Shown piece by piece: positions 33,870 to 45,439 of a stretch of 64,000 nt of DNA. The notes below the pieces were generated by a model. It ran no database searches, was not told the DNA's origin, and saw only the letters and a list, made by a program, of their open reading frames with translations. How positions within the stretch are numbered: position 1 is the first letter of the stretch; the number at the start of each line of letters is the position of its first letter. The DNA lies in assembly GCA_022828595.1 (NCBI GenBank), contig JAKGHH010000001.1:69002401-69066400 (forward strand), in the 5' to 3' direction. The DNA comes from Nelumbo lutea (taxonomy: Eukaryota; Streptophyta; Magnoliopsida; Proteales; Nelumbonaceae). Both the position numbers and the translations under genes were made by a program.

Positions 33870-34917
33870 CAAGGTTTTAAAAGGCTAAAAGGTGGAGGTG
33901 AGGTGGTTGGGTGCTGAAGAGGCGAGGCATAAGCCTTGAGGCAGTTTGAGGCATAAGCCTCAAATTAAAAACTTAAAAATTATGAAAAAATAAATAATTA
34001 AAGTTTTTTTATAATTATTTATCACTTAATGTATCAATGGTTCAACAATTGCTGATTGTTCAAATCTTTTCAAGATTACTTGTATGAACTATGAATTAGA
34101 TCTTTTCAAAATTGTTCAACAGTTGTTGATTGTTCAAATCTTTTTGTAAGTTTCAGACAAATCTTGAAATGAATTAGACTCATTTGCATGGCTGCCATGA
34201 TAAAACTTCATTTATGGTTTTGACAAGAGTTGTTCATGGAAGATGACAAAACGGATCCAGATTCAATATATATTATGAGTTTATGACAACATGGCGACAT
34301 GTATCCAAGCATTTCATTAATTATCAGTTATCATAGCACTTACTATCCGAAAGTGAAACTAAAAGAAAGTAGCATGCTAGCACCTCTAAGTCTCTAACCT
34401 CCCATAAATCTACCACCCCACCTAGCTAATAATTTGAGACAAAAAATAAGAAAAAAGTGAAAAGGAGGAGGAGAACCTGTAGAAGAACAAGAACAAGAAC
34501 AAGAACAAGAAGGAGGAGGAGAGGAGAAGGAGGACCTATATGCAGTCCCACTATTTGATTTCGTCCAATATTCTCGTCTTCTTGAATCTTGAGTTCAGCC
34601 TGAGAAACGAGTTATGTCTTCTTGAATTCGATTGAAAAACGAAAACAGAGAAATTAGATTTTGGTCGTAGGAAACCCTATATTTTTGGGGTTTTACTTTT
34701 TCTTTTACTTTTTTTTCCAAAATTGCCCATGCTAAAACCCAATTTTCCCCACCCAAAACCCCTTTAACTTAAGGCTACCGCCTCATGTAAATTGATGCGA
34801 AAGGCTAAAGGCTTACGCCTCACTAAAATTGAGGCTTACACCCCTTGCTCGGAGATTGAGGCTACTAAGGCTAGGCGAAATTTGGCCGCCTCACCTCAGT
34901 CACCTTTTAAAACCATG
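33870..34917. mobile_element. 1.05-kb hAT-type element, AAGGTTTTAAAAGG ends
   Basis: The ends 'caaggttttaaaagg' and 'ccttttaaaaccatg' are inverted, with flanks cacctatc and catttatc (6 of 8). Subterminal arms are rich in AGGCTTA/GAGGC-type repeats on both sides. The middle contains a GAACAA hexamer run (34484-34510) but no coding signal. Confidence 0.65.
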
Positions 34918-35148
34918 CATTTATCTAAAGAGCGTTCGAATTAAAAATTTAAGAATGATTTAAATATTCTAACCAAATTATATAATAACTTTAAAATATT
35001 TATTAAAAAGACAAAAAATAATTATAATTGGTTTAATAATATTCATATTATTAATAAACATATATTTTTACAAAATTCATCACAAAATTATGTACAAACA
35101 ATATAAATTATGATTTTCTAGATTATTCAATCTAGATGTTATTCAAAT

Positions 35149-35386
35149 CAAGGTTCAAAGTATCAACACATATTGGGTCATATTAACTAATGCATATCGC
35201 ATTGGGAGCTCCCGAAGCTCCCATACGAAGGGTGTATTGGGGTTTCAATTGGTTCAAGGGGTGGCCTTAAACCAGCCTCTTTTGAACCAGATTTGAAAAA
35301 AAAACTAAATAAATAAATAAAAAGATATCGATACTACTTGATACGCATCTAACGGCATATCGTGCGTATAGAGATTTTGAACCTTG
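35149..35386. mobile_element. 238-bp hAT MITE, CAAGGTTC family, perfect TSD
   Basis: The ends 'caaggttcaaag' and 'ttttgaaccttg' are flanked by the exact 8-bp duplication attcaaat. It interrupts direct repeat unit 3. Confidence 0.85.
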
Positions 35387-35480
35387 ATTCAAATAATAAA
35401 AAATCTAACATTAAAAATGAAATATTATTTAAATATTTTAATAACTAAGTACCTTAAATAACAAAATATTAAAATTAATA

Positions 35481-36366
35481 TTTTAAATTAATTAATAATA
35501 TATTTTAAATGGTTTCTAAATAACATTCAATTATAATAAATAGATTAAGATTTTAAATATTTAGTTAAATAAGTAAATATTTTAAATATTGTAAAATTTT
35601 CATTTATACCTATTAATAATTCTAGAAAATAACTTAAAAATTATCGTTTATTAATAATAATTTAAATAACTTAATCTTTATTTATTATATATTTATCTAT
35701 ACTAAAATTAATATTTATTGTATTTTGGTAATTATTTATTGTTTTTTGAGATAAATATATTTTTAATAATTATGTATAAATATATCATTATTTTATTATT
35801 TAATAGAAAATTTTCAATAATTATTGGAGTTTAGAGTATTGTTATTTAGCTTATTAAATTTAATCATTGTGTATTTTCACTATAAATTTTTAATAATTAT
35901 TGGAGATTAAACTATTGTTCATGGTTGGTTCGATTCAATTATTAGTTGTTTGGCCAACTAAATCGACCTGGTCAGGTTGGGGAGTTAGTCACTCAAGTTA
36001 TGTCGATTTGGGTCAATTTTCGATTTGGTCGGCTAGTTCAAAAGATTTAAACTTAAAATTTTAAATTTAACAATTAAGTTTAAATTAAAAAAATACAATA
36101 GAATTGTTAAAAATTAAATTTAAAATTAAATTTATGAAATAAACTATTTTAGCCTAAGAAATATTGGAATTTTCCCACTTTCACGTATTAAAAAATATAT
36201 TTAAAATATAAAATATTAATATATATCTATGGTCAGGTTGTTTGATTTTAGTCAATTTACAAATGGCCAAAACAAAACTGATCCAACCCAGTAGGGTTGG
36301 GAAATTATTAAACCAAAGCCGATTGGAAATATTAGTAATCGGGTTGGTCAGTTTCATTAGTTTGAT
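35481..36366. other. AT-rich non-coding stretch
   Basis: No coding region is supported. Around 35920-36030 and 36230-36340 are 'ggtttggtc'/'gattggtcag'-type stretches like those near 32140-32240, probably debris of a GGTT-rich hAT element. Confidence 0.4.
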
Positions 36367-36877
36367 TTGAAATGGCAACAGGGTGGGGTGGGGATGTGGA
36401 GCCTCTCCCAATCCTCATCCCCGCAAAAATCCCCATCCACGCCCCCATCCCCATCCCATCTAACGAGGACAAAGTTATCCCCATCACCGCGGGGATCACC
36501 AGTCCCCGTGATTCTTTATAATGTCAACCATTATGTTTTTTGTGTATTATTTTATTTAAAAATATAAAAATAAAATAATTAAAATTTACAATCCTATTAG
36601 AAAAGATTTAAACATATTCAATCATATTTTTTAAAATATTAACATATAGGCATATTTGTACATATATACGTATATAAACGTATGCATAGATCCCATGGAG
36701 TGGGGGCCGGGCTCCATGCAGGGTAGGGAATGCCCTCCCCGTCCCTACACCATCCCTGCCAACAGGGATGAAAATTTCCCCATCTCTATCCCTACAAGGG
36801 GAAAATCATCCCCATCCCCTCCCCATTTAGGGTAGATCCCATGGGGATTGGGGAAATGGGGAAAATTGTCATCCCTA
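36367..36877. mobile_element. 511-bp hAT-type element with CCCCATCC-rich arms, perfect TSD
   Basis: The element lies between exact 8-bp duplications agtttgat (36359-36366, 36878-36885). The ends are ttgaaatggcaaca and ttgtcatcccta. Its arms are GGGGATGGGG/CCCCATCC-rich and its centre is AT-rich. Confidence 0.75.
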
Positions 36878-37038
36878 AGTTTGATAAAAGTAACCTTATC
36901 TAAAATTAATTATTGTTATTTTGTATTGTAAAAAAAATTATTAAAAGTAGTATATAAAATATAAATGATTATTAATTATTATATAAAACAATTGTATACT
37001 CTTACATGTTTCTATTGTTTATCTTTAACTTAACAAAT

Positions 37039-37065
37039 CCCGTGCATCATACGGGTCCCAGCTAG
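37039..37065 (+). mobile_element. Helitron-like 3' terminus (e)
   Basis: The hairpin cccgtgcatcatacggg (37039-37055) is followed by tcccag and a terminal CTAG then T. It is in the right orientation to be the 3' end of the element that includes repeat unit 3. Confidence 0.5.
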
Positions 37066-37072
37066 TTATTAA

Positions 37073-37433
37073 TAAAATAATGAAATATTAATAAAACCAA
37101 AAAATAATCAACTTTAGTAATTTCAAGGGGAAAAATAACAGGGAGGTCCTACTTAAAATTCCCACCTATTCACATTTGACCAAGAATGAAAAATAATTTA
37201 TTTAATAATTAATTAATAACAAATTAATAATAAAACAAAAAATCCAGCTCTTTGAAAAGGAAAAACAAGTGGATCCCACATAAAATTCTCACTTGTTCAC
37301 ATGTGACCAAGAATAAAAAGAAAACAATTATTTTTATTTAATAATTAATTATTAATAAAACAAAAAAAAAATCCCACTAGCACCAGAGTTAGGGGGTGAG
37401 GATGGAGGATGGGCTACCCCCATGATATATCTC

Positions 37434-37464
<31 letters not shown>

Positions 37465-37895
37465 ATATATAACAAAAAAAATAATATAATCTTTTAACTT
37501 GAGTAATTTCAAGAGGAAAAATAACATATGGGTCCCACTTTAAAACCCTACATCTCTCTGTGTTCTTTTTCTTCTTTCTTCTTCTTCCTCCCCTACTCTC
37601 TCCTTTGTCCTAACCACAAAAAAAAATGAATAGTTATGTTTTTATTAATAATTCATTAATAAATAATTAATTTGTTTTTATTCTTGATCACAAGTAAACA
37701 GATGGGAATTTATATGGAACCCATGTGCAATTTTTCAAATAACTTTTTTTGTTATTTGAACAGTTCTACATCAGTGGGTCTTATTAATTTAGTATTTTAT
37801 TTAATATAACCGCCAATGGCATCTCTAACATCAATTATTTTTCTTTAAAATGACCTTTTTCACCATAATTTAATGGGCATAAGTGGCCTTTTTGC
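37073..37895. repeat. Cluster of short direct and inverted repeat copies
   Basis: A block 'tagtaatttcaagggg' with 'taaaattcccacc' occurs at 37110-37165 and, in part, at 37495-37550. 'gtggatcccacataaaattc' with 'ttcacatgtgaccaagaat' occurs at 37270-37320. An inverted copy lies at 37640-37730. A (TG)n/(TATG)n tract is at 37431-37460. A diverged copy of the same block is at 17320-17400. No coding region is supported. Confidence 0.5.
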
Positions 37896-38634
37896 TAGGG
37901 CTGCAAGTTGGGCCGGGTAGGTCAGGTTGAGGTCAACCCTAGTCCAACCCTAAGTTCTAAACCCCAACCCGACCAATCTAACCCAACCCATCCCAAAGTC
38001 AATTTCGGGTTGGATTGGGCTCGGGTTGGGCCAACCCAACCTTCTTCCCATCCCTTAAAACCTCATAGAATTTCTCGATTTTAGATCTTAACTCAACTTT
38101 CACTACATACATTAATCCTATGTTTCATTAGTATTTGTTTGTTGACTTTTTTTGTTCTTTTGGTACAAAATTTAGAAAAATGAGTGTTAGAAATGACTAT
38201 AGTTTATTATGATTTATGAGTTATGGCTCACGATAAATCTTTCTTTGGCGGCAAACAACATAGAGGAGATGAAAAACAAAATTTTCAAAAAAAAAATAAA
38301 ATAATGTTATTAATGTTTTAGTCTTTCTAATTAGGATTAAGTGAAGTGATTATCTTAAAAGAAATACATGATACTATGTTGTGGGGGCTATGCAAATACT
38401 ATGCATCTAAACAAATCAATGTATGTTATATATTACATATAACATATACTTATATATGACATGTACTATAGAGTTGGGCTCGGGTTGGGTAAGGGGTCAA
38501 CCCTAACCCAACCCGAAGTAAAGTCAGGTTCATGAATTTCAACCCTAACCCTAACCCGAACATCAACCTAACCCAACTTTTTCGAGTTAGGTTAGGGTTG
38601 GGTTCGGGCCAACCTGACCCAAGTTGCTGCCTTA
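37896..38634. mobile_element. 739-bp hAT-type element, TAGGGCTGCAA
   Basis: The ends 'tagggctgcaagttggg' and 'cccaagttgctgcctta' are flanked by ctttttgc and gtttttgc (7 of 8). The arms are GGGTTGGG-rich and include a short telomere-like 'aaccctaaccctaaccc' stretch at about 38541. Confidence 0.75.
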
Positions 38635-39147
38635 GTTTTTGCAAAATTCAATGATCATTAGGGCAAAATATCAAACGCAAAAGTATGCTTTGGTGGGCCA
38701 ATCTCTCCTATTTTGTTGCAAGCAAATTGAACGCCAATGTAAAATTTTAAATGGCCAGATCTCAAAAAAAAATTAAGTTGGGCCATAGAGAACAAGGGCT
38801 GAGAATTGGCATATGTTGATTCCTATGAATATTAACTGAGTGTAAAATAACAAAAAATGTCATGTTATATAAGAGGGAGAAATGAAAATGGGAATAAACT
38901 TACTATAGTATGTGCTTGATAAATAGCAGCTGCTACTAGGCTTTGAATATTAGGCCAAGATGGATATAAAAGTTATGAGAAGGGAGTTGAGAATGAGAGT
39001 GAAAAGAGGGCTGTCAGCTGATAGAAGAAAAAAAAGAAGAAGAAGAAGGTGACCTATAGCGTTAATGGCTATGGCTATGGCAACAACAACAATGATCTAA
39101 AATCTCTCTCTCTCTCTCTCTCATATCTCAAATTTGTGAATGACTGA
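38635..39147. other. Non-coding spacer with a CT tract
   Basis: No coding region is supported. A CT microsatellite lies at about 39103-39122. Confidence 0.4.
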
Positions 39148-39985
39148 GTATATGTTTGGCATTGATGTTGCAATTGAGAAAACGGTGCTGCCGATGTGTG
39201 GCTTGGAGCACCTTTGCCTTTTTTTTGTTTGGAATCATTGCTGCCAGGTAGGACGTTTCCTAGAGCAATAACAACTTTTTCTGTTTGATACCAATGTTCC
39301 AAGAAACGTTTTCTGCATTTCTATCCATTATCCACTGTGGCTTGGAGCACCTTTGCCTTTTTTTTTGTTTGGAATCATTGCTGCCAGGCAGAACGTTTCC
39401 TGGAGCAACAACAACTTTTTCTATTTGATACCAATGTTCCAAGAAACGCTTTCTACACTTCTATCCATTATCCACTGCCACATCACTGTCCTATTGGTAG
39501 CAATGAGCTGCAGCTACAAGAAATGCCTAATTTGACGTTGCTCCAAGCCAAATTTGTGAATGACTGAGTATATGTTTGGCATCGATGCTGCAGTTGAGAA
39601 AATTGTGCTGTTGAAGTATGGCTTGGAGCACCGTTGCCTTTTTTTTTGTTTGGAATCATTGTTGCCAGGTAGGACGTTTCCTGGAGCAACAACAACTTTT
39701 TCTATTTGGTGCCAATGTTCCAGGAAACGTTTTCTGCACTTCTATCCATTATCCACTGCCACATCACTGCTCTATTGGCAGCAACGAGCTGTAGCTCCAA
39801 GAAATGCCTAATTTGACGTTGCTCCCAGCCATGCCTTCCCAATTTCCAAGGCATGGCTTGGAGCACCATTTTCTATGGAAAAACGGTTCCAAACAGATGG
39901 TTGTTTTCTGCAACAATGTTTTTTCCTACATGGCACTGATGTGGTACCGTTTTCTAGAGCAATAGCAACGGTTCCAAACAGACAC
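39148..39985. mobile_element. Harbinger-like element expanded by internal tandem repeats
   Basis: The inverted ends 'gtatatgtttggcattg' and 'cggttccaaacagacac' are flanked by tga on both sides. Inside, 'tggcttggagcacc' recurs at 39199, 39338, 39619 and 39854. The first two units are 139 bp apart. A larger unit including the left end recurs 420 bp later ('aatttgtgaatgactgagta' at about 39130 and 39550). All short frames here are repeat shadows, not genes. Confidence 0.6.
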
Positions 39986-41811
39986 TGAATTTTAGATTTC
40001 TCTCACAGATTTCAAATCTCTTGTATCTCTCTCTCTTTCACATCTCTCAATTTGGATCTCTCTCTCTGATCTCAGATCTGAGATCATTCTCTTTGTCTCT
40101 GTTTTATTAATTTATTATTTTAATTTTAAACAAATTATAATTTATATTAAATTGCGAACCATTGTCTGGATAGAATTGTTCACTGGTCAAACCATCTGGG
40201 TCAACTATTTGTTGACCAATTCAATAGATTTTGATAAAATAACAGTTCAGTATTAAAGCGAAACTAGTACCTTGGCCGTTTTCCAGGCCGAATGGTCTGA
40301 CCACCCAATCCGGTCCGGTTTTCAAAACCATGGCTGATAGGGTACTTGAATAATGGTATTATTTCTTAGTTCTGACCCTTCTCTCTCCTTTGCGCCTTAT
40401 CCTCCAGAATAGAACCCAGATTGGAATGAACGTCATAGTGCATTAGCGGGACCGGATCTGCAGGTAGACATAACATTCAGGTATCATAAAAATTTTCAAG
40501 TGATCATTGAACATGCTTACATAATTGTGCCTACCTGATCCGAACTGGCATTAGCGCTACATTGGCATCATTCCAAATGGCTAATGAGTCGAACAGTAAT
40601 CCACGAGAAAAAGAAAGTCGCCTTTCATTTTACAAGAATTCCATTCAAGAATCAAATTCCTTTTACAAAACAATTAAATCTCTCTAAAGCGTCTCTTCCT
40701 CACGATATTCTCATCCATGACTCACTTTCTGAACATCATATAGAGAAGACCCAAAAACTGCATTAGCATACCATGCACCCCTCAAACTCAAACAAAAGAT
40801 TCCTGCACTTCCTATCACCTTGCCCGGCGCATGAACCTCATTTTATTGCTAGTTTTGCTACCACTACCAGACCCTATACTTATTTCAACTTTTTTGTTTT
40901 TTGGTAATAAGAACAGTACGTTATTTGAAAAACCCAGAATTCCTCTCATTATCATATATATGCTGGGTAACTCTAAAAGTAGTAATGTAGAACTATAGAT
41001 AATTTGAAGTCAATGATTTTTTTTTTTTTTAGTTTTTTTCCTGAGTGATATGTTAGACTGCAATAATGAGTGTTAAAATAAGTACTTCTAAAAAATATTT
41101 GTGTAACAAGTACTTATTTTAACAATCACTTTAATCATCAAACAGTATCATAGTATCTCACAGACCCTTCTCATGGGCTTAAACAAAATATTAAGAATCG
41201 ATGGAAAGCCAAGAGAGGTTTCAATGTGAAACCAATGGAGAGTGGGCCTTGTCTGCTCAATTTTAATTGGCCACACTTCCCATACCAGGAGCTTTATTGA
41301 GGAGTCATGGCCCATGGGCAATCAAATATTACCCAGTACTGTTTCTCAAGAAACGGGATCCAGAAGTGGAACTGTCGGGTATGATCTTCGATGAAATGGC
41401 GATTTGGGCATTTTTACTGCTCATAGGTAGTTGTTTTCTCTTTCTCTTCTTTGTGTGTAGTTGTTTGTTTTGATTTTAATGAGAGTATTTTTCTTAAATT
41501 GACACCCAAACTCCTTACATACATGTTATTTGAAAGCTTTTCAAGTACACTTGCATCCTATCAAGGAGCCAAGATAAACTCGTTACATGGTTTTTTTTTT
41601 TTTTTTCATCTTCCTGTTCTTTCACCATGCCATGGGATCTGTTCAAATCAGGTCCCACTTAAACAATGGTTTCACACACTCAATGCAGAGGATAATTTCT
41701 ATAATATGATAATATGGCTTAAGAACAGTCTCTCATTAATTATGTTTCTACCTTTTTGCATCAATTTGGATATTAATGATATGTTGTCTAGCTTTATTTG
41801 TCAATAATGGT
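39986..41811. other. Non-coding stretch, no gene seen
   Basis: No coding region is supported. Around 40200-40335, 'ggccgttttccaggccg' and 'ggttttcaaaaccatgg' look like the right part of another transposon. The rest is not recognised. Confidence 0.4.
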
Positions 41812-41930
41812 TCAGTTCAGGAAGAGTGCAAATATAAATATGAACACTGTAAATACAAGTTCCAGAAATATCATATATCATGTTTTGAACTGCACATATT
41901 TGTATTTGTACTCTTTTCAATCAATTATAT
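41812..41930. mobile_element. Degraded MITE of the TTAGTTTGGAAG family
   Basis: Left 'gaagagtgcaaatataaat' and right 'atatttgtatttgtactctt' are diverged inverted ends, similar to 22635-22760. Confidence 0.4.
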
Positions 41931-41951
41931 ATTATATTTCCTAATAGAGCC

Positions 41952-42382
41952 TAAAAGTGCAATTTGGGCTGGCCCAATCCGAGACCCAACCCAATTTGAG
42001 TTTTTTGCATGAGTTGGGCCTGAATCAGAAAAATAAGGCTTGATCTAAATTTGGGTTGGGTTTGGGTTGAGGTCTCAAGTAGACCGAGCCTATCCAAACA
42101 ATATATATTAATGTAAATATATATATATGTGTGTATGTATAAATGTGTATATATATTTTGTAAATAAATTATGTACATATTTTCAATCAATTATATTCTT
42201 AAATTGGGTCATAAAGTCTAATGAAAAGCAGGTATACAGAAATTGTTTCAAATTTAACTAACCCGCCCAAGCTCAACTTGGCCCATCCCAGCCCAGCCCA
42301 AGCCCGGACCCAACCAAGTTGTGTTGGGTTAAGCTCAGACGGGCCAGGCCCAAACCCAAGATCCAGCCCAAGTTGCACCCCA
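41952..42382. mobile_element. hAT-type element, GTGCAATTTGGG ends
   Basis: Left 'taaaagtgcaatttgggc' and right 'gcccaagttgcacccca' are inverted. The arms are rich in GGGTTGGG and CCAGCCCAA. No clear TSD. Confidence 0.55.
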
Positions 42383-42909
42383 ATTTGTCAAAAAATCAGA
42401 AGTTGAAGGACATTATTTATTGTTGTTCCCAAAATTGTTGTGTGAAGATAACTTGGAAAAGAAACTCATTAGTTTTGTGCTTAAGAAAAATACGTTGAAA
42501 ATGGAAAAGAAAAAAAGAAAAGAAAAATATGTTGAATATAATACATTAAAAATCAAATCTTCCTTTAGTTGGCAATGTGCTGTAAGCCCCCTTTCTAAGT
42601 GCTTGTTTGGGAGGCTGAAGTGCCAAAAAAAGTTTGGCTATTTGAAAAAAAAAACTAAGTGCCAAAAAAAATAGCAATCAATATTCTTTAAATTAAAAAG
42701 TCAAACAAAAAACTAAGTGGGGTAACACCTCATGTGGAGAAAACTTATAAAACAACTCATGTTGTATTTTTCAAACAACCAAGCTTCTCTAATAGTGGAG
42801 CAACTTTTTGGCTCTCTGTGGTGAACCCCACAAGAAAAGGAAATTGGCTTCAGTGCTAACAAGATTGTTGCTTACACCATTCGTACAGTCTCTTGTAGCA
42901 TTGCACTGG
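42383..42909. other. Non-coding spacer
   Basis: No coding region is supported. 'ctaagtgccaaaaaaa' occurs in near-duplicate form at about 42617 and 42655. Confidence 0.4.
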
Positions 42910-45093
42910 TGTTAGCACCCAATTTTTGCTCGGTTCCTTCGTCCCACCTCTTTACCCTCCTCTTAGACCTCAAAAACTCATAAACACAACTCGGTCAATT
43001 GAGACTTCTCAAAACTCGAAAATACCCTCCTTTGACACAATTCATAGGACAAACAAGAACCTTGATCAGACACCACCCCTAGACTTGAGAAATTACAACT
43101 TAGTTACACATCAATTTCCATGACTAAACTACAAAGATCTACTGTTCATCATGCCAGCTTCCTTTTTAATGGCCCTGATCTATGTGATAATCAAACTCCT
43201 CAAAATCAAATCCAACATATCCATCGCCCCTAAGATCACTAGGAAATAATCAACTAGAGAATCCTACCACAAATCTTAATAACCAACTGCAAAAACATCA
43301 AGATCCCATTCGGATGACCCTGAATGATTATCAAGATTGACCATATATTTCTCATATCAAAACCATCTACTTGACTCCTCACCCTAATCCATGCCTACCT
43401 ACCAAATTGTAACTCAAAATTCCCTCGTTTAACTCCCCATCAAGCCTAGATCCTATTGTAAAAAATCTCATTAATTAGAGCCTATCATCCATCACCCCCA
43501 ACTTCACATGACAAATCAGACCTTGCCACTATATTTGGAGACCCAAAAAACCCTAACATGTCAAATCTCACGATGAAACACCTCCGTTTGACTAGTGAAA
43601 AAAGTAAGATTCCATTTCGGGCCCTCCCATTGATTGAAAAACCATAAGCTAAGACAATGATCTGAACTAAAATAGTCAATCTACACCTTTGGTCAAAGAT
43701 CCACCACTTCCATTAGATTCAGGACGTTCAAAAGTATCAACTCACCAAATTTCATCACAAAATTCTCTTTTTAGTAAATTTCATTGATCCAAACTTGACA
43801 ACCATTGATCTCAATCATCTCGACCCTATTTGACCAATCAGGCATCACCACTGTGTTCAAGGACCCAAAAAACCCTAGCATGCCAAATTTCACATCTTAA
43901 TTCATTTGTTTAACTATTAAACTAGAAAGATACCATTTTGATGCTCCAGATTAATTTGTTACATTATTTGGCCATACCTGAAGCCTTAAAAGGGTGATGG
44001 CTGATGTCAGACCCATTCTTGACCCATGAAAACACCTGGACCAGTCAAACAGAAACTAATAGGCTAAAAAAGCTCAAAATGGCAAACAAACCCCACTTAA
44101 AACTAAGAAAAAACAAAATAACATTTAAAAGTTCTTCAAATTTACATTTTATGCCACTGATAGCCCCAAGTCCGAGACTGCAACGTCTGACACGCCCCAA
44201 ACTACTATTGGACGCACAAAACCCATGAAAACTACCCCCAAATCGAAGAAAGAGTTTCACCAAACAGGTAGGCTTCACTGAGCATAAATTTTTTTAAAGA
44301 ATCTTTACCTATTTTTGTTAAAAACCTCTGTTGAATTCCAAGCACTGTAGCTGAGTGAATTCAGACCTTACCCCCTCATTTTCTCTTTAAATAAAGGCCC
44401 AACTCGAGCTTGAAGGGGGCAACCTGGAGGAGGAGAGACCAGAGGAAGGGAGGAAACCTGAGAGAGGTCCCTAGAGAAAGAAAGAGAAGAGGGGGGAGGA
44501 GAGTTTCCCAACTTCTATAATACACCCATTCTATTTGCAATCCCAAAATCCCTAAAGCCAAGTTCAAGCCTCATCCCCTGCCTTCCAAACTTAACACTAG
44601 AAGCACTCAACATAGCTCATGCCTTGCTCAAGTTTCATTTAAAATCCCTTTTAGTTGTTGGAAAACTCCCGTCAAGGTACACACAAAAGGAAAATCTTCT
44701 TTTTTTTTTTAGTTTTTCTAGGTTATTTGAGGTTTTAAAATGTTGGATAACCATTGCTTGCTACTCCTTCTTTACTGAAAATAGAGGTATAGAGGCGAGG
44801 GTCTTAGGGAAAGCAGTACCTAAAACTCGATAACATTACCTCAAAGTCGGGATTTAATAAATTCTTGCAACCATTTATATTTTTCCCCAAAAGAAAATGA
44901 GCCTGAACAACTCCCGTATTGGGCTGCTATAGCAACTTGGAGAGAGGGGTGCCTAATACTTTCCCTCTTCCAATCCTTAGAACCCGAAGTCTCTTGGTTG
45001 TGTGCCTTTCCCTTGGAAAACAGAGTCACTATCAAAGACTTAAGTCGAGCTTTTCAAACTGAAAACGATGGCCCATTTCCTCTAAAAAATGGG
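42910..45093 (+). repeat. Solo or truncated LTR, Ty3/gypsy Tat/Ogre-like
   Basis: The block starts tgttagcacccaa, the usual start of Tat/Ogre LTRs, and contains a TATA-like tttaaataaa (about 44383) followed by a purine-rich leader. It ends with gggtgcctaatacttt and ggtggcgactcc, matching the U5 end and the primer-binding sequence TGGCGACTCC known for this lineage. After this site the retrotransposon interior is missing. About 2.2 kb is normal for these LTRs. The exact 3' boundary is uncertain and no TSD was found. Confidence 0.55.
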
Positions 45094-45439
45094 TGGCGAC
45101 TCCAACTCTTTGAGCCGGCCATGAGCTTTTCGGAGTTTTCAATTGGAAATATAAAAAAATACAAGTATGAAGATATTCCCAATGAAAGGCTGCAAGGGAT
45201 AGTCTAATCATGGTCTTGTGAGCAATGAAGTCGATCTCCACTTCAACCTCCTTTAATGGCTTAACCAAAGCACTTCAAAGAAGTTAATTCAATCTTCATC
45301 TCAGCCCTCCCAAATGGGCTCTAGATCCTACCTTAGAGGTCTACATGTGAACATAAATCCTTGCTGGAAATTATTTTTTTAGGCATTGTGATGAGGAACT
45401 CAAAACAAGTAAAATCATTGGAAAAAAATTTGTCTATAA
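45094..45439. other. Non-coding sequence after the LTR
   Basis: Begins with the putative primer-binding site tggcgactcc. No gag or pol sequence follows. Confidence 0.4.

Larger units (their letters stand above)
33540..35480 (+). repeat. Direct repeat unit 3, interrupted by two hAT elements
   Basis: Outside the insertions at 33870-34917 and 35149-35386 this matches units 1 and 2 ('ctttctcctaagctatctct', 'ggtttaataatattcatatt'). With the two insertions removed, the repeat reads through. A CT microsatellite lies at 33665-33689. Confidence 0.6.

Noticed and set aside
38541..38560. Telomere-like aaccctaaccctaaccc
   Set aside because: It is only about three units, within CCCAACCC-rich arms of a hAT element, so not a telomeric tract.
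39075..39811. Several 60-83-codon frames repeated in parallel
   Set aside because: They follow the tandem repeat units of a MITE in many frames and are not a gene family.
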